Positions 1 to 5,026 of a DNA stretch of 5,026 bases are shown one piece after another. Every line of letters starts with the position of its first letter. Within the stretch, counting starts at the first letter, position 1. A program made the position numbers and the translations under genes. This DNA is from Alphaproteobacteria bacterium (lineage in GTDB: Bacteria; Pseudomonadota; Alphaproteobacteria; RF32; CAG-239): the NCBI GenBank assembly GCA_017557925.1, contig JAFYWO010000029.1, positions 1-5,026 of the forward strand, read 5' to 3'. The notes below the pieces were generated by a model, which was not told where the DNA came from, made no database searches, and saw only the letters and a list, made by a program, of their open reading frames with translations.

Positions 1-82
1 AGCAAGCAAATAGTCCTAATACGCAAAATTTACAAAAAGCTTCTCTTAAAGAGCATTGACCGTGAAAAAAACGTCCAAACAT
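1..82 (-). CDS. Partial CDS (first 27 codons) of a small probable membrane protein, running off the left edge
   Basis: An ATG at 82-80 on the minus strand opens a frame that stays open to base 1. It follows a strong AGGAG Shine-Dalgarno at 91-95 with 8 bases of spacing. I translate it as MFGRFFHGQCSLREAFC, then KFCVLGLFAC. The start is aromatic and basic, and the run VLGLFAC looks like the beginning of a hydrophobic segment, so a small inner-membrane protein is plausible. The family is not recognised. It lies 66 bases downstream of the peptidase stop codon, on the same strand, so it may be the last member of the same unit or have its own promoter. No convincing terminator hairpin separates the two. 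The evidence is the ribosome binding site plus the open frame; with only 27 codons visible, the function is unknown. Confidence 0.6.
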   Translation of the reverse strand, partial: MFGRFFHGQCSLREAFCKFCVLGLFAC

Positions 83-90
83 ATATATAT

Positions 91-95
91 CTCCT
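91..95 (-). promoter_or_regulatory. Ribosome binding site of the partial left-edge gene
   Basis: The minus strand reads AGGAG here, 8 bases (an AT repeat) before the ATG at 82. It is one of the strongest Shine-Dalgarno matches in the window and is the main evidence that the short edge frame is a real gene. Confidence 0.65.
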
Positions 96-148
96 AAAAA
101 ATTGTTTGTTTTATTGTTAACTTATAATCTTTGTTTTGGCAATAGTTT

Positions 149-1393
149 TTAGAAATAGCTTACAATATTTTTATATTTTTTTACTCCAAGTTTTTTTTGA
201 GTTGTTGCTATGTATTCGTGCAAATTACTCCACGTTGTGTATTTATCTATATGTGCTTTTGCTTTTGTTGGGGATTTTGACAGTTGGATATCTATTACTT
301 TTTCTAAAAGATTGTAAATAGCCGGACTTACTTTGTCAAAATCTATATGTAAAAGTTTGTTTTCATCAAAATGGATTGCCCCATACTCTAATAAAATATT
401 GAACTCAATTAAATCCACAATTTTATATGTTTCGGTTGGGAAAATTGGTTTTGAACGCAAAAGCAAGCGACGGGTTATCCAAGTGGTGTATATTTCTTTT
501 AGTTGATAATCTGTAATAATTCCACGTTTAACATATTCAGGCATAAATGATATAGATATGCTATCTGCTTTGTTTTCTTCTATAATTGATTTACAAATTC
601 CAGGTGAATTTTGGTATTCAGATGAAGGACCTAATGAATGTCCGTTCTCATGTCCTATAACAAAAATGTGGTCTGCTTCTACATTATAGTATTGATGAAA
701 AGACGGATGGAGAAAAGTATCTAAATGAAGTTTTGTTCGTTTGGCATCATAACTTTGACGAACTTGACGGTGATAAACATTTCTTCTGCCGTTTCCTTGC
801 TTTATAGATAGTTTATCATTATTGGGAAGATTTTGTGCAATGGTAATACCACCTCTTGCTTCGGCATAATCTCCGGTTAGTGCTATAAGGTCTACATCTA
901 CCATTGTTTGTTTTAATTCTTTAGCGTTTGAAATAGTTTGAGTGTATGTGTTGCTATAAGGCATTAAAGAGGATAATTGCCCCATTGTATCTTTAAACTT
1001 TAAGAGCAATTCAGTTCCTTTATGGTTTGTTATACCAACACGAGCACCAAGTTTATCTTTTGCGACAACTTCTATTTTATGTTTTTCTATTAAAGATTTT
1101 AATTCATTATTTTCCAAAACGGTTGATGTCATTTCATCATCATAATTTTCTCTGCTTATTGTAAATTCTAAAGGTTCTGTTTGCAATGTTGACCAGTATT
1201 TGTCAGCTTTTGCATCCAGTGTTTGGTCGTTTTCTTTTAAAGCTTTTGCTTGATAAATGAGGTATTTTTTGAAATTTTCATCTGTTGTGAGCAAAGATGC
1301 TTCTACAAGCTCATTTGCTATCTTAGAAAAATCTTCTTTAAAAAAATCAGTATAATCTATGGCGATTAAAGAGTCATTTTTTCTTCTAACCAT
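149..1393 (-). CDS. C-terminal catalytic part of an M49-like zinc peptidase
   Basis: This 414-codon open frame holds the metal site of the broken peptidase gene. The sequence IGHENGHSLGP places H248, E249 and H252 as an HExxH zinc motif (numbering from the ATG at 1393). It is followed at 272-277 by EENKAD, which matches the EExxAD/E motif that gives the third zinc ligand in family M49. Classical dipeptidyl-peptidase III has HExxGH, with one extra residue and about 50 residues before the glutamate. The shorter HExxH, the following GP and the roughly 20-residue gap fit a bacterial M49-like subgroup often annotated as a zinc-dependent hydrolase. No signal peptide or membrane segment is seen, so it would be cytosolic. 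If the fragment were made alone it would lack the N-terminal part of the substrate cleft. No ribosome binding site precedes the ATG at 1393, so this is probably not a natural start. The C-terminus reaches a normal TAA at 149-151. Confidence 0.7.
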   Translation of the reverse strand: MVRRKNDSLIAIDYTDFFKEDFSKIANELVEASLLTTDENFKKYLIYQAKALKENDQTLDAKADKYWSTLQTEPLEFTISRENYDDEMTSTVLENNELKSLIEKHKIEVVAKDKLGARVGITNHKGTELLLKFKDTMGQLSSLMPYSNTYTQTISNAKELKQTMVDVDLIALTGDYAEARGGITIAQNLPNNDKLSIKQGNGRRNVYHRQVRQSYDAKRTKLHLDTFLHPSFHQYYNVEADHIFVIGHENGHSLGPSSEYQNSPGICKSIIEENKADSISISFMPEYVKRGIITDYQLKEIYTTWITRRLLLRSKPIFPTETYKIVDLIEFNILLEYGAIHFDENKLLHIDFDKVSPAIYNLLEKVIDIQLSKSPTKAKAHIDKYTTWSNLHEYIATTQKKLGVKKYKNIVSYF

Positions 1394-1420
1394 TGTGCGT
1401 GAAGATAGAATATTTTTTAT

Positions 1421-1423
1421 TTA
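1421..1423 (-). other. Premature in-frame TAA stop codon in the peptidase gene
   Basis: The minus strand reads ATT GAA TAA ATA AAA AAT across this point, so Ile-Glu-stop-Ile-Lys-Asn. The upstream and downstream start codons (1867 and 1393) are 474 bases apart, exactly 158 codons, which proves the frame is shared. A single substitution restores an uninterrupted 572-codon gene. Confidence 0.85.
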
Positions 1424-1867
1424 TTCAATTTCATTATTTTTGAACATCTTTAGAAGGATTTGATGAAACTCTTCTGTACTTAAATCTTCAGGATAAAAGT
1501 TTTTTCCTGCAGGTGTAGTTAGATTTTTGAAAATTGTAATAGGTTGTTCGTCTATACCGTTTAATCCGGAAACACCATTGATTGAATTGAACATTTTTAG
1601 GGAAAGTTCTGCTTGTTTGTCATAAGCAGCATGCTTTTCCAATTCTTGTTTTAAGCTGATATTTTGTGAGTTATCTTGAGCAAGTGCTACATTGTTTAGG
1701 ATTTTAGCAGCCTTTGTTAAGTGAGATAATACTTTTTTATTTTCTTCGCTTAACGAAAGATAACAGGGAGATTGTTTTGAAACAAGAGTAATATCCTCTG
1801 TTTGGTTTTGTATCATATTTTCCAGTTCTTTTATTGAGTAATTTAATTGGTAGCCATTATATATCAT
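1421..1867 (-). CDS. N-terminal part of the same M49-like zinc peptidase
   Basis: A 148-codon frame starts at the ATG at 1867, which overlaps the end of the upstream gene by 11 bases. A GGAG at 1878-1881 lies 10 bases upstream, inside that gene, which suggests translational coupling. The protein is mostly helical in appearance (LSEENKKVLSHLTKAAKIL) and then has AGKNFYPEDLSTEEFHQIL at about residues 119-137. From memory of the family, a GxNFYP(E/A)D-T/S-xEEF segment is typical of the N-terminal domain of bacterial M49-like hydrolases. It contains no zinc motif. It ends at a TAA that is out of place for the family, because the same frame continues on the other side. The codon is one base change from AAA, GAA or CAA. 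Taken alone this would be called hypothetical; its identity rests on the joined reading. Confidence 0.7.
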   Translation of the reverse strand: MIYNGYQLNYSIKELENMIQNQTEDITLVSKQSPCYLSLSEENKKVLSHLTKAAKILNNVALAQDNSQNISLKQELEKHAAYDKQAELSLKMFNSINGVSGLNGIDEQPITIFKNLTTPAGKNFYPEDLSTEEFHQILLKMFKNNEIE

Positions 1868-2894
1868 TATAATTTATCTCCACAGTTTTAAATTGGTAAA
1901 ATTTCATAAGTTTGTTTGAGTGATTTGGATTTATGCCTAATTTTTGTTTAACTGTTTGAAAAGGTGTCTCGGTAATTTCTGTTGGTAGTAAAAGAGCTTC
2001 CCTTTTTTCAAAACGAAATAATAGTCCGTTTGATTTATTAAAGTTTTTTGGAGTTATTTCTTCAAACGAAGTCAGTAATATGATTTTTTGTATAGTATCA
2101 TCTAAAGCTATTTTAGGTATAAATTTTGAAATTTTATTTATCAGTGATGATGAAGTTGTTGTGTCACAAATTGTTTGTTGTGTTGTTTGTATACAAAGAG
2201 AGAGGTTTTTTAATAAGGCATCTTGTTTTTTAAATGGTATTTGAGTAAGATTTTGCTTATTAAGTAATTGTTTTAATTCTTTAGAATGTGTGTTTGCAAA
2301 AATTTCCAAAGCGTATTTTTCTTTTTCCAAAGTGGTTTTTGGTGCGCTAATCGGTGGAAACTTGCTGTCAAGAAGTATGGATAAATTTTTATTTGTTAAG
2401 GTTTGTTTGGTAAGCGTTTTGGGGTAAAGTTTTTTTTCGTATATTAGCGGAAGTATAGTTTTTAGGTCTGTTGTAATGATGACAGATTGAGCGGTTTTTA
2501 TGTGAGATGTTATTAAATTTTGAGTTTTAGCAAGTTTTTGTAAAAAATCTTTATTTTCCACGTCTTCTGTAAAATACAAAGGTATAGCGTTGTTAATATT
2601 TGATAATTTTAGTGCAGAAGCAATATTTATAGTATTTATTTTATTTAGTTTTTTGGGGATTACTATAGCTTTTGTTTCTGATGAAGCGGTTTGGTAAATT
2701 GTTATTGGTGTGTATGGTGTAATATCTGATGATTGCTTTATTTGAGTGTATGACGTTAATGTTTGGTCTGTCTTGTGGAGATACAAAATAAGGTAACAAG
2801 CATTTGATAAAATAAAAAAAATGATGCTGAAAATCAGGGTAAATAATTTAATTTTTTTTCGGCGTTCTTCTTTTTTATTTACATATAAAAGCAT
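1857..2894 (-). CDS. Membrane-anchored divergent Memo/AMMECR1-like protein
   Basis: This 345-residue protein begins with a basic stretch (KKEERRKKIK, residues 7-16) followed by one hydrophobic segment at about 17-39, which fits an uncleaved N-terminal anchor with the rest outside. The C-terminal part, about 190-345, resembles an AMMECR1 domain in order of elements: a helix (YALEIFANTHSKELKQLL), a strand pair near LSLCIQTTQQTIC, a strand with IILLTSFEEI (269-280), then REALLLPTEI (298-307), a helix with KLGINP, and FYQFKTVEI (332-340). Compare the family's GLLLPQV and YxFxAEVF. The family's CIG motif appears as CDT. The part at about 74-150 recalls a shortened Memo domain: TKAIVIPKKL sits where AVIVPHH is expected, and SVIITTDLKTILP where IIASxDFSHY is expected. 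If this reading is right, the metal-binding histidines are missing. The assignment is by eye. The start is supported by AAAAGG at 2903-2908, 8 bases upstream and inside the end of the HD gene. Function unknown. Confidence 0.5.
   Translation of the reverse strand: MLLYVNKKEERRKKIKLFTLIFSIIFFILSNACYLILYLHKTDQTLTSYTQIKQSSDITPYTPITIYQTASSETKAIVIPKKLNKINTINIASALKLSNINNAIPLYFTEDVENKDFLQKLAKTQNLITSHIKTAQSVIITTDLKTILPLIYEKKLYPKTLTKQTLTNKNLSILLDSKFPPISAPKTTLEKEKYALEIFANTHSKELKQLLNKQNLTQIPFKKQDALLKNLSLCIQTTQQTICDTTTSSSLINKISKFIPKIALDDTIQKIILLTSFEEITPKNFNKSNGLLFRFEKREALLLPTEITETPFQTVKQKLGINPNHSNKLMKFYQFKTVEINYNDI
1878..1881 (-). promoter_or_regulatory. Ribosome binding site of the peptidase gene, within the upstream gene
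   Basis: The minus strand reads GGAG 10 bases before the ATG at 1867. It lies inside the last codons of the preceding gene, so translation of the two is probably coupled. Spacing is slightly long but acceptable. Confidence 0.5.
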
Positions 2895-2898
2895 TGTT

Positions 2899-3528
2899 TT
2901 AACCTTTTACTTTTATACGGCATTTTTTTATGTTTTCTTGTGATAGGTTGATGATTGATTTTTCTAAATCTGTTATTATTTTTTCATCAATTTCTTGTAT
3001 CATCGGTTTCTTTTTAGAGGCCATTTTGTAATATTCTTGACCATTTTCGCATTTTTTCCAATAACGAACATCACCATCATGATATTGGTTTGCTTGCAGA
3101 TTGGCTTCCAGTTTGTCCAGCATTGATACTATTTTAGATTCAAGTGTTTGTTTTTCTTCATATTCTTTAAAAAGTTCATATACTTTTTTGTTAAGAGGTG
3201 AGGGAAGCATATCTTTCAGCTCTTTTATAGCTATAGCTTCTCTTAATTGTTTTTCTTCTTTTAGTTCCGGATGGGCTATTTGATTAGCTACGGTATAGTC
3301 ACCGGTTTTTCCTTCAGCAATATCGTGCACAAGGGCTAATTCCAACATTTTTGTATAATCAACTTCTTGTTTTAAGTATGGTGCTATAAGCATAACAAGA
3401 AAGGAAAGCTTGAAAATATGCATAGCATTATTTTCTGTTGAACCGTCGTATAAAAGTAAATCCCTTTTTACTATACAAACTTCTTCCAGAGCTCGCATAA
3501 AATTGATAATTTTATCAACCCTTTTCAT
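2899..3528 (-). CDS. HD-domain phosphohydrolase, YfbR/HD_3-like
   Basis: A 209-residue soluble protein of the HD superfamily. The metal-binding signature is complete: H37 (in TENNAMH), H68-D69 (in ALVHDIAEG) and D138 (in MLDKLEAN). E72 and D77 sit in the same positions as the catalytic and substrate-binding residues of E. coli 5'-deoxynucleotidase YfbR, as I recall them. This suggests a metal-dependent phosphatase acting on deoxynucleoside monophosphates or similar small phosphates in the cytosol; the exact substrate cannot be read from sequence. The protein is about 10 residues longer than YfbR, with a Lys-rich C-terminal tail (about 171-209). The start is the ATG at 3528, preceded by AAGGA at 3534-3538 with 5 bases of spacing. 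It follows serS by 21 bases and precedes the anchored protein gene by 4, so it is inside an operon. Alternatives are other HD_3 phosphohydrolases of unknown substrate. Confidence 0.85.
   Translation of the reverse strand: MKRVDKIINFMRALEEVCIVKRDLLLYDGSTENNAMHIFKLSFLVMLIAPYLKQEVDYTKMLELALVHDIAEGKTGDYTVANQIAHPELKEEKQLREAIAIKELKDMLPSPLNKKVYELFKEYEEKQTLESKIVSMLDKLEANLQANQYHDGDVRYWKKCENGQEYYKMASKKKPMIQEIDEKIITDLEKSIINLSQENIKKCRIKVKG
2903..2908 (-). promoter_or_regulatory. Ribosome binding site of the anchored protein gene, inside the HD gene's last codons
   Basis: The minus strand reads AAAAGG 8 bases before the ATG at 2894. It lies within the final Val-Lys-Gly codons of the HD gene, whose TAA is only 4 bases before that ATG, so the two genes are likely cotranscribed and coupled. 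Confidence 0.55.
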
Positions 3529-3533
3529 AGCTT

Positions 3534-3538
3534 TCCTT
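3534..3538 (-). promoter_or_regulatory. Ribosome binding site of the HD-domain gene
   Basis: The minus strand reads AAGGA 5 bases before the ATG at 3528, in the 21-base gap after the serS stop codon. It confirms the start and leaves little room for a separate promoter. Confidence 0.6.
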
Positions 3539-3549
3539 TTTTAGAGATT

Positions 3550-4839
3550 TTATTTGGTATTTATACCAATAAACTTCTTGCCGTTCATATATGGTTGTAA
3601 TTTTTCAGGTATACGAACGCTGAAGTCTTTTTGCTGATGATTTTCTATAAATGGAACAAGTATGCGAGGGGTTGCAATACCGGTATTGTTTAAGGTGTGA
3701 GCATATTTTACTCTACCGTCAGAATTATCACGATATCTTAAATTAGTGCGTCTTGCTTGCCATTCTGTTATGTTTGAACAAGAGTGTGTTTCACGATAGC
3801 AAGATTGTGACGGCGTCCAAGCTTCTATATCATATTGGCGGTATTTAGGAGCCCCCATATCTCCTGTGCAAATTTCCAGTACTTGATATGGAAGTTCTAA
3901 ATCTTGTAAAACTTCTTCTGAAATTGCTAAGAGTTTTTTATGCCAAGCTTCACTTTCGTTTATATCGTTTTTGCAGATAACGAATTGTTCTGTTTTTAAG
4001 AATTGATGAACACGGACAAGACCTCTGGTATCTTTTCCGGCTGCTCCTGCTTCTCTACGGAAGCAAGGGGAAAAGCCTGCGTATAAGATTGGTAGGTCGT
4101 TTTCAGATAAAATTTCATCTGCGTGTAATGAATTTAATACCAATTCTGCAGTTCCAGACAAATATGTGTCATCAGAGGGCATATAATAAATTTCATCTTG
4201 CGCAAAAGGAAGATATCCCATACCAAAAAGCGGTTTTTCTTTTGAAAGAGATGGGACAGTAATTGTGGTAAAACCGTGTTCTGCAAGTTTATCTAACACA
4301 AGCATGTGCATTGCAAGTTCTAAACGAGAAAGCTCGTTTTTAATTGCATAAGTTCTTGCGCCTGAAACTTTTGTAATACGTTCTAACTCTGACCAATTAT
4401 TTTTTTCCATCAGTTCTACATGGTCTAAAGGTGTAAAGTCAAATTTTGTAGGTTCACCTACTTTTTTTATAACAACATTACCTTCTTCTGTTTCTGCCAC
4501 AGGGGATTGTGGTGAAGGAAGGTTTGGCATACGCCACATTATATTATCAAATTTTTCTTGAAGTTTTAAAAGTTCTTCTTGTTGTTGTTTTAATTCTTCG
4601 CCTAAAGATTTACTTTTGGCTATGATGTTTGGACGATCTTCGGCGGATGCGGATTTTATTGAATTACTTAAACGATTTTTTTCTTCAGCAAGGGCTTGTG
4701 AAGAAGTTTTTAATTTATTTATTTCTAAATGAAGGTTGATTAAATCTTCTATATTGATTTTATCTTCGGTATAACCTTTTTTTTGTAACCCCTCTTTGAC
4801 GAGGTCTTTGTTTTCCATAATAAATTTTATATCTAACAT
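3550..4839 (-). CDS. serS: Seryl-tRNA synthetase
   Basis: This class II synthetase attaches serine to tRNA-Ser (and tRNA-Sec where present) in the cytosol using ATP. From the ATG at 4839 it has 429 residues, normal for bacterial SerRS. Residues about 20-105 form the N-terminal helical hairpin that grips the tRNA's long variable arm. The catalytic domain follows with motif 1 around LELAMHMLVLDKLAEHGF (174-191), the serine-site TAE (230-232), motif 2 FRREAGAAGKDTRG (260-273), and motif 3 NNTGIATPRIL (384-394) with its arginine at 392. The CTGDMGAP and YDIEAW blocks are typical. Motif 3 reads NNTGIATPR rather than the common NGSGLAVGR, a conservative variant that keeps the key arginine. The frame extends nine codons further to a TTG at 4866, but MLDIKFI is the usual SerRS beginning and AAGGA lies 7 bases before its ATG, so I chose 4839. 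It is probably the first gene of the unit. Confidence 0.97.
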   Translation of the reverse strand: MLDIKFIMENKDLVKEGLQKKGYTEDKINIEDLINLHLEINKLKTSSQALAEEKNRLSNSIKSASAEDRPNIIAKSKSLGEELKQQQEELLKLQEKFDNIMWRMPNLPSPQSPVAETEEGNVVIKKVGEPTKFDFTPLDHVELMEKNNWSELERITKVSGARTYAIKNELSRLELAMHMLVLDKLAEHGFTTITVPSLSKEKPLFGMGYLPFAQDEIYYMPSDDTYLSGTAELVLNSLHADEILSENDLPILYAGFSPCFRREAGAAGKDTRGLVRVHQFLKTEQFVICKNDINESEAWHKKLLAISEEVLQDLELPYQVLEICTGDMGAPKYRQYDIEAWTPSQSCYRETHSCSNITEWQARRTNLRYRDNSDGRVKYAHTLNNTGIATPRILVPFIENHQQKDFSVRIPEKLQPYMNGKKFIGINTK

Positions 4840-4846
4840 TACTTTA

Positions 4847-4851
4847 TCCTT
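4847..4851 (-). promoter_or_regulatory. Ribosome binding site that decides the serS start
   Basis: The minus strand reads AAGGA 7 bases before the ATG at 4839. The alternative TTG at 4866 has only AT-rich sequence upstream (ATCTTTAGATTTTTTTG), with no purine-rich site, so the ATG is the better start. Confidence 0.75.
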
Positions 4852-4863
4852 GTTATAAGTTTT

Positions 4864-4921
4864 CAAAAAAATCTAAAGATAAATTATCAAATGTTTTTAA
4901 TAAATACAATAGATTTTTTTG
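4864..4921. repeat. Perfect 12-bp inverted repeat in the serS upstream region
   Basis: The plus strand reads CAAAAAAATCTA at 4864-4875 and its exact reverse complement TAGATTTTTTTG at 4910-4921, with a 34-base spacer. A smaller palindrome, GATAAATTATC (4878-4888), sits in the spacer. The arms bracket the candidate -35 and -10 boxes. The arms contain seven-base A and T runs, so chance is a real possibility. Possible roles are a protein-binding site at the promoter or a remnant of a structure; nothing shows which. Confidence 0.45.
4883..4909 (-). promoter_or_regulatory. Candidate sigma70-type promoter for the serS unit
   Basis: On the minus strand TTGTAT (4904-4909) and GATAAT (4883-4888) resemble -35 and -10 boxes, the latter matching TATAAT at 5 of 6. 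The spacer is 15 bases, short of the ideal 17. Transcription would begin near 4876, giving a leader of about 37 bases before the serS ATG. In such AT-rich DNA, matches like this arise easily, so the call is tentative. Confidence 0.3.
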
Positions 4922-5026
4922 TGAAATTAAGGTGTAAAACACTATATTTACTTTTTTGCTTAATCAGTTGAATTTGGTCCATTCTCAGACATATTGAGCA
5001 ATAAAGTCCGTCAGTTAATCTAAACC
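4922..5026. other. Right-edge sequence with no recognised gene
   Basis: I see no tRNA, terminator hairpin with a T tract, T-box or recognisable coding sequence in this stretch. One minus-strand frame is open from the right edge (5024) to a TGA at 4887-4889, 45 codons without a start, but its translation matches nothing I know and it runs through the candidate promoter. It could be the tail of an upstream gene, though it is better left uncalled. Confidence 0.4.

Larger units (their letters stand above)
149..1867 (-). pseudogene. M49 (dipeptidyl-peptidase III-like) zinc metallopeptidase interrupted by one in-frame TAA
   Basis: Two open frames, 1421-1867 (148 codons) and 149-1393 (414 codons from its first ATG), are in the same reading frame. 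They are separated only by a TAA at 1421-1423 and nine sense codons. Reading through gives EIE-stop-IKNILSSRT-MVRR and a protein of 572 positions, close to the roughly 540-570 residues I associate with bacterial M49-like zinc hydrolases. The first piece carries the family's N-terminal region (NFYPEDLSTEEF) and the second its zinc site (HENGH, EENKAD), so neither is a whole enzyme. Nothing indicates a frameshift, since the frame is unchanged on both sides. The ATG at 1393 has no Shine-Dalgarno, so efficient re-initiation is unlikely. Either this is a recent nonsense mutation, a base error, or a case of readthrough. TAA ends the other genes here, so code reassignment is not a good explanation. 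Confidence 0.75.

Noticed and set aside
83..148. Promoter or terminator between the peptidase stop and the left-edge gene
   Set aside because: There is a TTGCCA, but no good -10 box at proper spacing, and no stable hairpin followed by a T tract on the minus strand.
136..321. Plus-strand open frame of 61 codons, rich in Leu, Tyr and Phe
   Set aside because: It lies opposite the C-terminal end of the peptidase gene. It has no convincing ribosome binding site, and its hydrophobic composition is what the antisense of an AT-rich gene gives.
1391..1393. ATG at 1393 as a true independent start for the catalytic fragment
   Set aside because: The bases before it (TTCTATCTTCACGCACA) contain no Shine-Dalgarno, and coding similarity appears to continue upstream through the stop codon.
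3101..3283. Plus-strand open frame of 60 codons, Ser-rich
   Set aside because: It is entirely antisense to the HD-domain gene, whose metal-binding motifs are intact. Ser runs are expected opposite Lys/Glu-rich coding sequence.
4840..4866. Nine-codon N-terminal extension of serS to a TTG start
   Set aside because: The family normally begins at MLDI, and the ATG at 4839 has AAGGA at good spacing, while the TTG has none.
4887..5024. Minus-strand open frame of 45 codons entering from the right edge
   Set aside because: It has no start in view and no recognisable translation. Open frames of this length across three frames are not rare enough to support a call.
1..5026. Alternative genetic code (TAA or TGA read as an amino acid)
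   Set aside because: The four complete frames outside the suspicious site end at TAA in sensible places, and the intact serS and HD genes contain no in-frame stop codons.

Overview
The window is an AT-rich bacterial segment (GC roughly 30% by eye, not computed). All supported genes lie on the minus strand and form one tightly packed block, read from right to left: serS, an HD-domain phosphohydrolase, a membrane-anchored divergent protein that I read as a Memo/AMMECR1-like fusion, an M49-type zinc peptidase broken by an in-frame stop codon, and the first 27 codons of a further gene that leaves the window at base 1. All stop codons seen are TAA. The intact genes read without in-frame TGA or TAG, so the standard code fits. 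The start sites have good Shine-Dalgarno sequences, which points to a bacterium. The low GC and the combination of families would suit a host-associated or reduced-genome lineage, possibly a Patescibacteria/CPR member, but nothing here fixes the taxon.

Region by region: 4867-5026 is the serS upstream region. It holds a weak sigma70-like promoter candidate bracketed by a perfect 12-bp inverted repeat, and no recognisable gene. 3550-4839 is seryl-tRNA synthetase; its true start is the ATG at 4839 rather than a TTG further upstream. 2899-3528 is an HD-domain protein of the YfbR/HD_3 type, 21 bases after serS. 1857-2894 starts 4 bases after the HD gene and encodes a protein with one N-terminal membrane segment. 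149-1867 overlaps that gene by 11 bases and encodes the M49-like peptidase in two same-frame pieces, 1421-1867 and 149-1393, separated by a single TAA. 1-82 is the start of a small, probably membrane-associated protein.

The spacing suggests one transcription unit starting upstream of serS, with a possible break in the 66 bases before the last gene. I see no shared pathway. serS is housekeeping, the HD protein probably cleans up nucleotides, and the other genes look accessory. The two observations most worth checking are the single-codon disruption of the peptidase and the apparent loss of metal-binding residues in the Memo/AMMECR1-like protein.
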